A DNA stretch of 64,000 bases from SpSt-333 sp964371615. GTDB taxonomy: Bacteria > Bacteroidota > Ignavibacteria > UBA10030 > UBA8401. Position 1 is the first letter of the stretch. Each line of letters begins with the position of its first letter. The DNA lies in NCBI GenBank assembly GCA_964371615.1, contig CAYJMS010000005.1, positions 124,001 through 188,000 on the forward strand, written 5' to 3'. Made by a program: the position numbers and the translations under genes. This document shows, one piece after another, positions 24,992 through 34,424 of the stretch. The notes under the pieces were generated by a model that saw only the letters and a program-made list of their open reading frames with translations, searched no databases and was not told the DNA's origin.

Positions 24992-25102
24992 TTATTTCCC
25001 TTTTTCCTGCGGTGTTTTCAGCACTTTGACAAAAAAATATCCCGTGAAACTGAGTATCACAAGCCACGAAACTGTGATGGTGATCAGCGTTGAAGTTTCC
25101 AT
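24992..25102 (-). CDS. MetS-like small subunit of NSS transporter (36 aa)
   Basis: A very short gene encodes METSTLITITVSWLVILSFT followed by a membrane-to-cytoplasm tail rich in Lys. The result is one hydrophobic helix with a positive C-terminus, as in MetS, the small partner of the MetP-type sodium symporter. It starts nine bases after the end of the large NSS gene, and its TAAGGAG ribosome-binding site overlaps that gene's stop codon, so translation should be coupled. The small subunit is needed for activity in the studied MetPS pair. Function here is inferred from position, size and topology. Confidence 0.85.
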   Translation of the reverse strand: METSTLITITVSWLVILSFTGYFFVKVLKTPQEKGK

Positions 25103-25111
25103 AGTTGCTCC

Positions 25112-26749
25112 TTACTGTGTAACGGATTTTTTGCTCCATGCATGTCGGATAAACATGGCGATGGCGACGAATGTTGCAAGAAGCAACGTCCGTGTAATGT
25201 CAATGATAAAGACTTTTGTCGGTGAACCGTCGATAAACCAACGTGTATCTTCAATACCGACATGCAGAAGCTTCCCAATAATGCTGCCGCTATCAAATGC
25301 CCAACCGTTTCCCGAAATGAAATTTGTAAATGCTCCGATCCAATCTCCGCCGATCGGCGCCAATAATGAACCTACGAAGACCACGAGCAGGAAAACCGGC
25401 GTGACGTATTTCATGACATATTTGAAGAATACTGGTACCGTAATATCGGCACCGCGATTGATCTCTGCCCACGCTTTGTCGATTCCGAATACCCACACAA
25501 ATGCTATTGTTTCCAAAAGCGCAAATACCACCAGAGCAAATGTTCCGGACCAATCATCGAACTCTCCGAATGCACCGGCACCATAAAATACAACACACCA
25601 GAGTGAAAGGAATATTGTTATTGAGCCAAATATCATAACAGAACGGTTTCGCGACATTTTATATTCATCCTGAAGAAATGCCATCACCGGTTGTCCCATT
25701 GCCAATGAGCTGGTAATACCCGCGAAAAAGAGCAGTCCAAACCAGGCAACACCGGCAATTGCGGCCAGAATCGGACCCCAGTTTTGGAAAAGTGTAGGCA
25801 TGGTTTTAAATCCCATTGCCAAACCGACATTTGACTGAATCCAGTCCAAACCGAGGTATGCAACGGCAATCGGCACAACAATAGAACCGCCGAGGACAAC
25901 TTCAACAAATTCATTCATCCATCCCGCAGAGGCACCGTTTAAAGCAATGTCTTCGTTCTCTTTTACATACGATGCGTAACAATGTATGGATCCCATGCCT
26001 ACCGAGAGAGTAAAAAATATTTGTCCCGCTGCAGCAAGCCAGACTTTTGGATTTGTCAGAGAATCAAATTGCGGAGTCCAGAGGTAATTTAACCCGAGCA
26101 CGGCATCATTTACTGCACCTTGTTCGCCGGCATCGAGAGTAAGAGAGCGGATGGCAAGAAATATTCCGAAGAGGATCAACAATGGCATTCCGACTTTTGC
26201 CGCTATTTCAATTCCTTTGCTTAACCCTCGCGATAAGATCCAAAGGTTCAAAATAATCGTGATAAAATAAAACACGAGAGATTCTGTCGATATGCTTAAT
26301 ATGGAACCTTCTTTAATACCGACATACGAATCAAAATACAAAGCAATTTCCGTTGCGGACATTCCTGAAAATGTTCCGGTGATAGAATGCCAGACATACG
26401 ACAACGTCCATGATTCTATATAAGTATAGTAGGCAACAATTGTGAGATTTGTAAAAATTCCGAAAACACCGACATATTTCCATAAGGACGATCCGCCCAA
26501 CACATCTAACATTCCCGGAGTAGAGTGATGTCCATAACGTCCGCCATGTCTGCCGATTGCCCATTCGATCCATAAGAGCGGAATTCCCATCAATAAAAAG
26601 GAGACCAAATACGGTATAATAAAAGCGCCACCGCCATTTTGAACAGCCTGAGCAGGGAAACGGAGGAAATTTCCGAGACCGACAGCATTTCCTGCCATGG
26701 CAAGAACAAGTCCGACTCGAGAACCCCAATTCTCTTTTTGAATGGACAT
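25112..26749 (-). CDS. Neurotransmitter:sodium symporter-family transporter
   Basis: A 545-aa LeuT-fold Na+-coupled transporter with 12 predicted helices. The N-terminal GNAVGLGNFLRFP and NGGGAFIIPYLVSF carry residues that bind Na+ and substrate in this family. The longer C-terminus and the following MetS-like gene point to the MetP branch, known for methionine and alanine uptake, so an amino acid is the likely substrate, but the specificity is inference. An AGAGGAG-like site precedes the ATG. Confidence 0.94.
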   Translation of the reverse strand: MSIQKENWGSRVGLVLAMAGNAVGLGNFLRFPAQAVQNGGGAFIIPYLVSFLLMGIPLLWIEWAIGRHGGRYGHHSTPGMLDVLGGSSLWKYVGVFGIFTNLTIVAYYTYIESWTLSYVWHSITGTFSGMSATEIALYFDSYVGIKEGSILSISTESLVFYFITIILNLWILSRGLSKGIEIAAKVGMPLLILFGIFLAIRSLTLDAGEQGAVNDAVLGLNYLWTPQFDSLTNPKVWLAAAGQIFFTLSVGMGSIHCYASYVKENEDIALNGASAGWMNEFVEVVLGGSIVVPIAVAYLGLDWIQSNVGLAMGFKTMPTLFQNWGPILAAIAGVAWFGLLFFAGITSSLAMGQPVMAFLQDEYKMSRNRSVMIFGSITIFLSLWCVVFYGAGAFGEFDDWSGTFALVVFALLETIAFVWVFGIDKAWAEINRGADITVPVFFKYVMKYVTPVFLLVVFVGSLLAPIGGDWIGAFTNFISGNGWAFDSGSIIGKLLHVGIEDTRWFIDGSPTKVFIIDITRTLLLATFVAIAMFIRHAWSKKSVTQ

Positions 26750-26839
26750 TATTTCTCCTCTTTTTTGTGGTGTAAATACTGCGTGAAGAGTAACGGTGAG
26801 TGAAAATATGAAAAAATATTTAAGAAACGAAAGGAATTT

Positions 26840-27988
26840 TCACAAATTTGCGAACTTTTTACTGATTGCTAATGCTAGAATTGAAAAAAATGAAGCCACA
26901 AAAAAAGGGAGACTGGACGAGGTTTCAAATAAAAAACCCGCAAACATCGGTGTGATTACCATTGCACCGGTCATGATTGAAGCAATGATACCCATAATTT
27001 CGCCCTTCTTTTTTGAGTCAATTGTGTTGACTGCCTTGTTGGTAATAATGACCCTCAATATTGCTTGACTTGTTCCAAGGAAGGGAAGAGCAGCGAAAAA
27101 TAGGATTATATTTTCAGATGCGATGAGCAGCAGACCGACCGATACCAAAATAAGCATAGTGATCTGAATTTGATCTTGTGTAAAACGGTGTAGCCAGAAT
27201 TTTTTAAGTAAAAAAACCTGATTGATAATTATCACTATGCCAATGATCGTAAACACCATTCCGGTCTGAAAAGAATCAAAACCGAATACTTTTTGAGAAA
27301 ATAATGCAAAAACAGAATTTATCATAACAAATGAGATGCTAAACAGAAACCATACTAAGAATAACGGTCTTAATTCGACCTTTTTGTATGCACTAATCAA
27401 TGGAAATAATGGATTATATCGCAGTTTTGATTGATTTCTGTGAACGTTTGACTCTTTTAGAATAAAGAGTGCTGAAATGCCATTAATTAATGCCATAATC
27501 CCGGCAATGAAAAATGGAAATGCATGGGATACGGTGCTAAGTATCCCTCCAATTAAAGGACCTAGAACAAAACCTATCCCAAAAGTAGCGCCTATTATGC
27601 CGAGATTGGACATCCTATCATTTTCATCCTTCGAAATATCTACCAAATAACTCTGTGCAGTTGTAAAATTACCAGCCGCAAGTCCATCAATTATCCTCCC
27701 CAAAAATAGAAACATTATACTATTTGCAGAGGCAAAGATGAACCAGCCGGCAGCGGTCGAAAATATACTTAAAAGAATGACAGGTCTCCTTCCAATTCTG
27801 TCTGAAAGTGCACCAAGGAACGGACTACTCAAAAATGCACAAAAAGAGAAGATTGCGAAGAGAAAAGTAATAATTGAAGGAGAAGCACCAAATTCTAACA
27901 AATAATATGGCAAAATCGGTATAACAATACCAAATCCAAGAATATCGACAAAAACAGTGGCTAAAATTATGATTTTTTGCTTACTCAT
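26840..27988 (-). CDS. MFS exporter (TetA/DHA1-like)
   Basis: A 382-aa major facilitator with 12 hydrophobic helices. FVDILGFGIVIPILPYYL at the start and the motif-A segment FLGALSDRIGRRPV in the second loop are diagnostic of the DHA1 drug:H+ group. MGIIASIMTGAMVITPMFAGFL lies near the end. The substrate is unknown. The gene and its flanks are clearly richer in A and T than the neighbouring genes and use many ATA and AAA codons, which fits a more recent acquisition. It is transcribed towards the NSS gene from the AT-rich gap upstream of the first regulator. Confidence 0.88.
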   Translation of the reverse strand: MSKQKIIILATVFVDILGFGIVIPILPYYLLEFGASPSIITFLFAIFSFCAFLSSPFLGALSDRIGRRPVILLSIFSTAAGWFIFASANSIMFLFLGRIIDGLAAGNFTTAQSYLVDISKDENDRMSNLGIIGATFGIGFVLGPLIGGILSTVSHAFPFFIAGIMALINGISALFILKESNVHRNQSKLRYNPLFPLISAYKKVELRPLFLVWFLFSISFVMINSVFALFSQKVFGFDSFQTGMVFTIIGIVIIINQVFLLKKFWLHRFTQDQIQITMLILVSVGLLLIASENIILFFAALPFLGTSQAILRVIITNKAVNTIDSKKKGEIMGIIASIMTGAMVITPMFAGFLFETSSSLPFFVASFFSILALAISKKFANL

Positions 27989-28352
27989 TTGGACAAGATA
28001 TCTATAAATTTATGATTTTCAAACGAATATTTCGAAAGTGTGAAAACAATGAAAGTAACCAATGAGTATAAATAATAATGAAAATAATAATATTTGTCAA
28101 AATGTCCAATAATAACAATAAAAGATTTTATGAGAAGAGCCCTTTATTTCTTTTTGATATGGAGTAAATCTCGGAAATGTTACCTATCAATATAAAGCGT
28201 AATAAAATTATATTATGTTAATAAAATTTTAACAACCACATTAGAGCACTCTAATTATATATATATTGCCCCGAAATAAAAGAATTCGCATATTATACCA
28301 AGCAAAAGGGTAAACCGCTCAATCAGTTTAGAAACATTCGAAGGGTAAAAAC
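27989..28352. other. AT-rich gap between divergent MFS and regulator genes
   Basis: This 364-base stretch has no gene. It is strongly AT-rich and must hold the promoters of the two divergent genes. One clear element is visible, the palindrome and promoter candidate at 28240-28294. I see no RNA gene or mobile-element end. Confidence 0.6.
28240..28294 (+). promoter_or_regulatory. Palindromic operator and candidate promoter of first regulator
   Basis: ATTAGAGCACTCTAAT at 28240-28255 is a perfect 7-2-7 inverted repeat. Ten bases later TTGCCC (28266-28271) and CATATT (28289-28294) stand 17 bases apart and would start RNA near 28301. The palindrome lies just upstream of the -35 box, where an activator or autoregulator would bind. 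Confidence 0.4.
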
Positions 28353-29252
28353 ATGAGTGAAATATTTTTTAACACACATGAAGTAGCGCAAATGCTACAA
28401 GTCGATAAGTCCACCGTGAAGCGTTGGACTGATGAAGGGAAGATACTCTGTTTCCGAACTCCCGGCGGGCACAGAAAATTTCGCTCGGATGATGTGTACA
28501 ACTTCATGTCAACTTTTCATTATGGCGTGTCATCGACGAAGGCAGTTCCGCAATTGGCAACCGATGATGCGATCGTAAAAAAAATCGTCGATGAAAATGA
28601 ATTCAACGTGTTGGTATCGGTGTGCTTTAATGCTGCGATCAAAGGAAAAAAGAACGAAGCATTGTCATTGTTTGTCGAGATCCATCGCGCCGGTCTTGAG
28701 CTCCACTCGATCTTCGACAACGTCCTCCGTCCTGCCCTGAAAAAAATTAACGACACCTTTGCATTAAACAAGATTTCCGCAATAGAATACCAGATTGCGA
28801 ACACAGTATTGGAATTTGCAGTCATTCAATTGGGAGACAATGTGCGGCGGAAAATTAAAAATAACAGGACAATCTTGTTGGCATCAAAAGATCATGACAC
28901 GTTCGGTATTGAATTGAAGGCATTGGCAACTCTGTTCGAATATGAAGGATATGAAGTGCTCAATGCCGGTATGGGAGTGGATGCTGAATCGGTCAATCAA
29001 CTGGTGTACCGCACAAAACCATTTGCCGTATGTCTCTGTGCGGCGACGATTGGCAACGAAGAATTATTTCAACAGGAATTTGAAAAAGTTCTCCATGCAA
29101 CAAAAGACAACATGTCATATCTCATTGCCGGCGGCAAAGCGTTTGAATCAACTTTAGTTCGCGAAAATTTCATCGGTATCACCGCCTGCGCATCATACAA
29201 AGACTTTAGCTCGGTGACACATCACCAGACTGAAAATACTATCAAAATATAA
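28353..29252 (+). CDS. HTH regulator with degenerate B12-binding-like domain
   Basis: A 299-aa putative regulator. Residues 1-50 form a MerR/excisionase-type winged helix (THEVAQMLQVDKSTVKRWTDEGK, then the wing FRTPGGHRKF). Residues 90-165 resemble the helical cap of methionine-synthase-type B12 modules, and 170-280 the Rossmann-like B12 fold. CarH/LitR regulators share this layout. The cobalamin motif is off: His181 sits in KDHDTFG, one residue further from the Gly than the canonical DxHxxG. It may sense another ligand or a protein. It lies just upstream of the surface locus, on the same strand, and is paralogous to the gene at 52687. Confidence 0.87.
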   Translation: MSEIFFNTHEVAQMLQVDKSTVKRWTDEGKILCFRTPGGHRKFRSDDVYNFMSTFHYGVSSTKAVPQLATDDAIVKKIVDENEFNVLVSVCFNAAIKGKKNEALSLFVEIHRAGLELHSIFDNVLRPALKKINDTFALNKISAIEYQIANTVLEFAVIQLGDNVRRKIKNNRTILLASKDHDTFGIELKALATLFEYEGYEVLNAGMGVDAESVNQLVYRTKPFAVCLCAATIGNEELFQQEFEKVLHATKDNMSYLIAGGKAFESTLVRENFIGITACASYKDFSSVTHHQTENTIKI

Positions 29253-29406
29253 GCAACAATTATAAAAATAAATGAACACTCAACAACATAAGGAAAGCCG
29301 GTCATGGAACACAAACCACCCTGACGTACAGATATGCGAATCACAATGCAGTAAAAGTTTTACAAACCAAATACACACAACCATATCACTAAAAGGAGAT
29401 ACAACA

Positions 29407-31215
29407 ATGAAGAACACGACGATGTTCTCTCGCTTCGGAGTCGCGATGGTAATCGCACTCTTAATATCCTCTGTGCAGTTTTCGTTCGCAGCAGGTACCG
29501 CAGCAGGTACTGCAATCACGAATACCGCCAGTGTTACGTTCAATGACGGCGCGAACGTCAAGAACAAAACATCTAACACAGTCACGATGTACGTCGGACA
29601 CAAGGTTGCTGGTGCGTACAGCCCCGCGTCCGGTTCGACGAACACTTACGACAACATGACGTACTTTCATCCGATCGAGTTCTCGAACAGCAGCAACCGT
29701 GGTACACCGTATACGATCTCGTTCAATACGGTCACGGGATATACGCTGGCATTGGTTGCGGACGATAATCAGGATGGTATCCATCAGTCCGGCGAAACAA
29801 CAGTCGTCGCGAACGATTCGATCGGTGTCGATGCAGCGAAGAAATACTTTATCCGCGCGATCGTTGGTACCATTGCGAACGGTACGGCAGACGACATTAC
29901 GGTCACGTTTACGAGTGCAGCAGTCGACTCGGGTACCCAGATCGTTGTGTTGAATCCGGCCGCAGCATTCAATTATACACTGACATCAACGATCGTAAAA
30001 CCGGTGATTTCTTACTCGGTCAGCGGTACCGCACCGTCCCCGTTGATCCCCGGCGCAGAGTTCAATTTCGACATCACATTGGATAATACCGGAACGGCAA
30101 CACCCTACAGTTATGATCTCGGCGTTTCCGACTCAACGGTTATCCGCGTGCAATATACGGTCCCCACAAACTTCTTGTTTACAGGAGGTGCATCAGGTGT
30201 GTTCGATTTGTCGCCAGCGGGATATGTCTCTTATGAGTACTCGGGCGGAATCGTGACGATGTATGTCGATTCATCATACCTCGAACCGGCGGATGCGGCA
30301 ATTTCGTTTACGCTTCCGGTTATTATAGATCAGTCACAGAATAACGGCACAGGTCCGGCGTCTGGATCTTCCATCAATTCACAAGCCGGTGATTTCGGCA
30401 ATCTCACTTACAGCAGTCCTCAGAATCCGTTAACGGTTACTGCATCGACGTCCGGTACCATTTTTACTGGCGCAACAACGGTAGCGACATCCAAAGGCGG
30501 TAAATGGACGGTAACACCGGCGAATGACAGTTCCGCCGCAAGCGAGACAAGCGAATATATCCTGACGCTGAAGAACATGGGTAACCTCTCAGCAACATTC
30601 AAAGTCTCCGATGTTGACGCTGGCGGAAATGTTACAGTCGATCACTTAGTTGCTGAAACTACGAACGGAACAGATCTCGGAGCAGGAAACACTGCATCGG
30701 TTTCGGCGGGTTCTACGATCCAAATTTATGTTCGTGTGACGATTCCCGGCGGTGCCGCTGTGAATGATTCGGTCAAACGCCAGATCTCTGTTTCGTCGAA
30801 TGCAACGGGAACCTTGTGGACGGGTGCGGTTGGTTCAGATACGACGCATACAATCACCACGGTTGTTATTGCCGCTACATTCAATATTACGTTGGCTGCG
30901 GAAGCAATTGAAGGCCTGGGCACGACGACAAATCCTGCACCGGGCGACACAATCACGTTCGCATTGACCATTGCTAATACGGGCAGTACAAACGTCACCA
31001 GTGTTGTAATTTCTAATCTCATTCCTTCGAACATGTTGTTCCTGACGGATGCCTATGCATTGGGCTCGGGAATAACGATCGATAATGTGAATAAGACAAA
31101 TACCAATGACGGCGACGATGCTCATTATGACGGTTCGGCTGTAAAGACGAATTCGACATTCAGCGTCAATGCCGGTGTGACAAAGATTCTCCGTTATAAA
31201 TGCACGGTGAACTAA
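29407..31215 (+). CDS. Exported DUF11-repeat protein, first gene of surface locus
   Basis: A 602-aa protein from the ATG at 29407, chosen because AAAAGGAG lies seven bases upstream and a signal peptide follows (about 28 residues, ending at SFAA). An in-frame ATG at 29272 would add a hydrophilic 45-residue extension. The mature start AAGTAAGTAITNTASVTF is the N-terminal motif also seen in the genes at 44372 and 46079. Three or more beta-sandwich domains follow, and the C-terminus (about residues 500-602) is a DUF11 domain, PAPGDTITFALTIANTGSTNVTSV then RYKCTVN at the stop. It is probably a secreted surface or matrix protein. Confidence 0.78.
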   Translation: MKNTTMFSRFGVAMVIALLISSVQFSFAAGTAAGTAITNTASVTFNDGANVKNKTSNTVTMYVGHKVAGAYSPASGSTNTYDNMTYFHPIEFSNSSNRGTPYTISFNTVTGYTLALVADDNQDGIHQSGETTVVANDSIGVDAAKKYFIRAIVGTIANGTADDITVTFTSAAVDSGTQIVVLNPAAAFNYTLTSTIVKPVISYSVSGTAPSPLIPGAEFNFDITLDNTGTATPYSYDLGVSDSTVIRVQYTVPTNFLFTGGASGVFDLSPAGYVSYEYSGGIVTMYVDSSYLEPADAAISFTLPVIIDQSQNNGTGPASGSSINSQAGDFGNLTYSSPQNPLTVTASTSGTIFTGATTVATSKGGKWTVTPANDSSAASETSEYILTLKNMGNLSATFKVSDVDAGGNVTVDHLVAETTNGTDLGAGNTASVSAGSTIQIYVRVTIPGGAAVNDSVKRQISVSSNATGTLWTGAVGSDTTHTITTVVIAATFNITLAAEAIEGLGTTTNPAPGDTITFALTIANTGSTNVTSVVISNLIPSNMLFLTDAYALGSGITIDNVNKTNTNDGDDAHYDGSAVKTNSTFSVNAGVTKILRYKCTVN

Positions 31216-31229
31216 ACAGTAGTTTCGGA

Positions 31230-31254
31230 CTTACCGGGAGTGATACCCGGTAAG
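31230..31254 (+). terminator. Strong hairpin without U-tract after the first DUF11 gene
   Basis: CTTACCGGG (31230-31238) pairs perfectly with CCCGGTAAG (31246-31254) around seven bases. No T-run follows. It could be an attenuator, an RNA end-stabilising structure or a weak terminator between the first DUF11 gene and the barrel gene 18 bases later. Confidence 0.5.
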
Positions 31255-31272
31255 CCCGCTAGTAACACAAAC

Positions 31273-34200
31273 ATGTTCAATACACTAAAAAAATATTGTC
31301 TGGTTCTCCTCGGAAGCGTGCTCCTCGCGGTTTCGTCCGTTGATGCGCAGGTCTTCATCAACGAACCGAAGGAAGGGATCAAGAGTCACTTTACGAGCCA
31401 GTTCATCGCCGGCAGCGGACCGACAAACGTTCCGGTCAAACTGCTGGTGAACGGCGTTCCGGTCGATTCGGGCAAAGTCCGCGGCGACGGTGTATTCGAA
31501 TTTATCGGTGTTCCGGTGCCGCGTGGTCCGGTGACGTTTACAGTACAAATGAAGATGCCCGGTGGTCGCATTGTATCCGCTCTGCGGTCGATTCACATCT
31601 ATGGCGCACCTGATTCCATCCTCATCGATCTTCCGGAAACGGATCTCCGTGCCGACGGCCGTTCGGTCATCGAGGCCAAAGCGTACCTCGTCGATAAATG
31701 GGGTGTCAGGATTAAAGACGGATACATCGTCACAATTGAATCGGACAGCGTGATTTTGAAATCGGAAGACCTCGATCCGAGCATCCCCGGAATTCAGTCC
31801 CGGTTGACGAACGGCTCCGTGTCGATTCCCATGCTGGCACCTCGGCTTGCCGGATCGTATTCCGTCTCGTTATCGGCTTCCGGTGCCACAACCCGTTTCT
31901 ATAAGGAATACAATACACCGATCGAACCGTTACTGCTGGTTGGTTCGGCCAATGTTAATGCACGGTATCTGTCGGCTACCGGAGATATGTCGCAATTGAA
32001 GAGTGTTGATCTTCTCGACGATGGAATTCACAGCGACGGCAGAATGGCATTCTACGGCCGCGGATCGGTGTGGAATGATTACCTACTCACCGCATCTTAC
32101 GATAATAACCGTAACCGCGATCGATTATTTAAAGAAGTGGATCCCGACCTACTCTATAGTATCTATGGTGATAACAGCACCGTCGATTATATGGCACAAT
32201 CGAATAATCCATTCTTCGTGAAATTGGAACGCAACCGTTCTTATGCATTATTCGGTGATTTTAACACATCATTGACAATGAATGAACTTGCCCGATATGA
32301 CAGAACATTCAACGGCGTAAAAGCGCATTATGAAACAAAAAGCCAAAATGCGGATGTGTTTGCGACATTGACCGACCGGAAGGTTGTTCAGGATGAAATT
32401 CGGGGCCAGGGTATTTCAGGTTATTATTTCCTCGGAAAAAACAACATCGTTACCGGAACAGAAAAAGTACGCATCGAAATTCGCGATAAACGGCAAAATC
32501 AGATTGTCCTATCACGTGTGGAAAAAGGCCGATTTGGTGATTACGAAATAGATTATACACAAGGAACGCTCTTCTTTAAACAGCCGGTGCAAAGCATCGA
32601 TTCCGACGGCAATCCTGTCTATATTATAGTAACGTATGAAGCGGTCACCTCCACCGTCACAGAGTATAGTTATGTCATGGGTGTGCAGGGTGAAAAAGAG
32701 ATTGCCGCGGGACTTCGAATGGGCGGTATTGCAGTGTTGGATAAATCGGCAAACGATTTCACGTTGCTAGGCGCTCATGCAAAATATGATCTCCAGAAGG
32801 AAATATCGCTAAATGGTGAATTTGCCCGCGGATTCGATGCTGTCAATGCCGGTGGCAATGCTTGGAAGATCGATGTCAACAGTACTCCGGCGGAGAAACT
32901 CTCGCTTCGTTCATATTATCGCAGAGTTGAAAACGGTTTTATGAATCAAACAATGGGTGCCGGCGGATTGGCCGGTGAATCAGGTTCGACTAAATACGGC
33001 GTCAGCGCTGCGTATGATAAAATTGAAAAAACTAAATTGACGACAGAGTTTTATCGTACCATACAACCGACAAACGGTACGAACGCGACAATCAACTCAA
33101 TAATAGCAACGGGAGAACGGGCGATCGGTGATTACGCAACAATCGGTGCCCGCATAGAAAATGCATCGTACGATTCTCCTTTGGACTCCGTTGTAAAACA
33201 ATCAACATTAGTGGCTTTGCGCGGTTCAGTTCGTCCGGTAGAGCGGTTGAACATTCTCACCGAATATGAACATAGCATTAGCAATTCAGAGCAAGAACAG
33301 TTGAAACCGTCCTCAACAACAATCGGTGCGGAATATCGCATCGTTGATCCGGTGACACTGTCGGTCAACCAGAAATTTTACGGTAACGGCGCAAGTGCAT
33401 CGGTGTTCGGTGCGGTTACCGACCTCGGTTACGGAACAACAGCAATCGGGAACTATCAGATCGGCAACGGTATCAGCGGCCAGAGGAACCAATACAGCAT
33501 CGGCTTGAAGAATACAACGAAGATCACCGATGAATTGACGTCGAACGTCCAGATCGAGCGGACACGGGCATTAGACAGGAATATCCTCGAGGTCCAAACC
33601 AACGATAACGATGCCGTGTCGGTCGGATTCGAATTCCTGCCAAATACTTCGTATAAAGCGTCGATAAAAGGAGAATTGGGAAAGAACCAGCAGTCAATCC
33701 GCCGCAATGTCACTTTTGGAGGCGACCTGCGGATTGCGAATGATTTTACTTTAATCGACAAATTCTCTTATTATGAGGAAGAACGGATACAACCGGTGGG
33801 AACGGAAGAGACCTTCGCAGACGGTACACTCTCATCGGCACAGATCGGCAGTCCGTTGGCCGGCGGTGTGATGAAGAAATTGAACAATGTCATCGGTCTT
33901 GCGTTCCGGCCGGTCGATTTCGATTGGTTGAATGCAATTGGAAAATATGAGAAGAAATTAGAATTTAACGGATTGGTGCAGCCCCAAACGTCGTACAATG
34001 TCGATATCGTATCTCTCCATACATTCGTGGAACCGGTTATCGGACTGGAAATCGGTACAAAGTATGCGCTGAAAATGGCAACGGACGAAGCATTCGGATT
34101 GCATGCATCAACCGTCACCGATCTGTACCTGATCCGCGCCGAGTACGATCTGCGTTGGAATAATTTTGATGTTGCTGCAGAGTATCGCGTATTGAATTCA

Positions 34201-34416
34201 CGGATTTCGAATCAGGCAAATTCCAATTCGATAAAGAGGGGATACAGCGCCGAGGTTGGTTATGTGGCGTTCGAAAATATCCATGTAGGCGTCGGTTATA
34301 ATTTTATCGGAACTGAAGAGCGCGATCTTGTCGGAAAAGACTACTGGTCAGCCGGCCCGTTCGTATCGTTCAGAATGAAGTTTACTGAAAAAATCTTGAA
34401 TTACTTTAATAAATAA
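31273..34416 (+). CDS. Putative outer-membrane beta-barrel protein of the surface locus
   Basis: A 1047-aa protein with a signal peptide (about residues 1-26, ending at VDAQ). The N-terminal 200 residues are Ig-like or PEGA-like beta domains, for example KLLVNGVPVDSGKVRGDGVFEF. The long remainder alternates hydrophobic and polar residues in repeated 10-15-residue strands with many Tyr, Phe and Asn, and ends in VSFRMKFTEKILNYF, as outer-membrane barrels do. No TonB box or plug is seen. I infer an integral outer-membrane protein, and its place at the head of an operon of exported DUF11 proteins makes it a candidate translocon or anchor. The GTG at 31240 is rejected because the ATG at 31273 opens the signal peptide. 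Confidence 0.68.
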   Translation: MFNTLKKYCLVLLGSVLLAVSSVDAQVFINEPKEGIKSHFTSQFIAGSGPTNVPVKLLVNGVPVDSGKVRGDGVFEFIGVPVPRGPVTFTVQMKMPGGRIVSALRSIHIYGAPDSILIDLPETDLRADGRSVIEAKAYLVDKWGVRIKDGYIVTIESDSVILKSEDLDPSIPGIQSRLTNGSVSIPMLAPRLAGSYSVSLSASGATTRFYKEYNTPIEPLLLVGSANVNARYLSATGDMSQLKSVDLLDDGIHSDGRMAFYGRGSVWNDYLLTASYDNNRNRDRLFKEVDPDLLYSIYGDNSTVDYMAQSNNPFFVKLERNRSYALFGDFNTSLTMNELARYDRTFNGVKAHYETKSQNADVFATLTDRKVVQDEIRGQGISGYYFLGKNNIVTGTEKVRIEIRDKRQNQIVLSRVEKGRFGDYEIDYTQGTLFFKQPVQSIDSDGNPVYIIVTYEAVTSTVTEYSYVMGVQGEKEIAAGLRMGGIAVLDKSANDFTLLGAHAKYDLQKEISLNGEFARGFDAVNAGGNAWKIDVNSTPAEKLSLRSYYRRVENGFMNQTMGAGGLAGESGSTKYGVSAAYDKIEKTKLTTEFYRTIQPTNGTNATINSIIATGERAIGDYATIGARIENASYDSPLDSVVKQSTLVALRGSVRPVERLNILTEYEHSISNSEQEQLKPSSTTIGAEYRIVDPVTLSVNQKFYGNGASASVFGAVTDLGYGTTAIGNYQIGNGISGQRNQYSIGLKNTTKITDELTSNVQIERTRALDRNILEVQTNDNDAVSVGFEFLPNTSYKASIKGELGKNQQSIRRNVTFGGDLRIANDFTLIDKFSYYEEERIQPVGTEETFADGTLSSAQIGSPLAGGVMKKLNNVIGLAFRPVDFDWLNAIGKYEKKLEFNGLVQPQTSYNVDIVSLHTFVEPVIGLEIGTKYALKMATDEAFGLHASTVTDLYLIRAEYDLRWNNFDVAAEYRVLNSRISNQANSNSIKRGYSAEVGYVAFENIHVGVGYNFIGTEERDLVGKDYWSAGPFVSFRMKFTEKILNYFNK

Positions 34417-34424
34417 GATACACC

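Noticed and set aside
28000..28352. Cobalamin riboswitch before the B12-like regulator
   Set aside because: No B12-box-like conserved segment or stable multi-stem fold is visible in this AT-rich gap, only a short palindrome.
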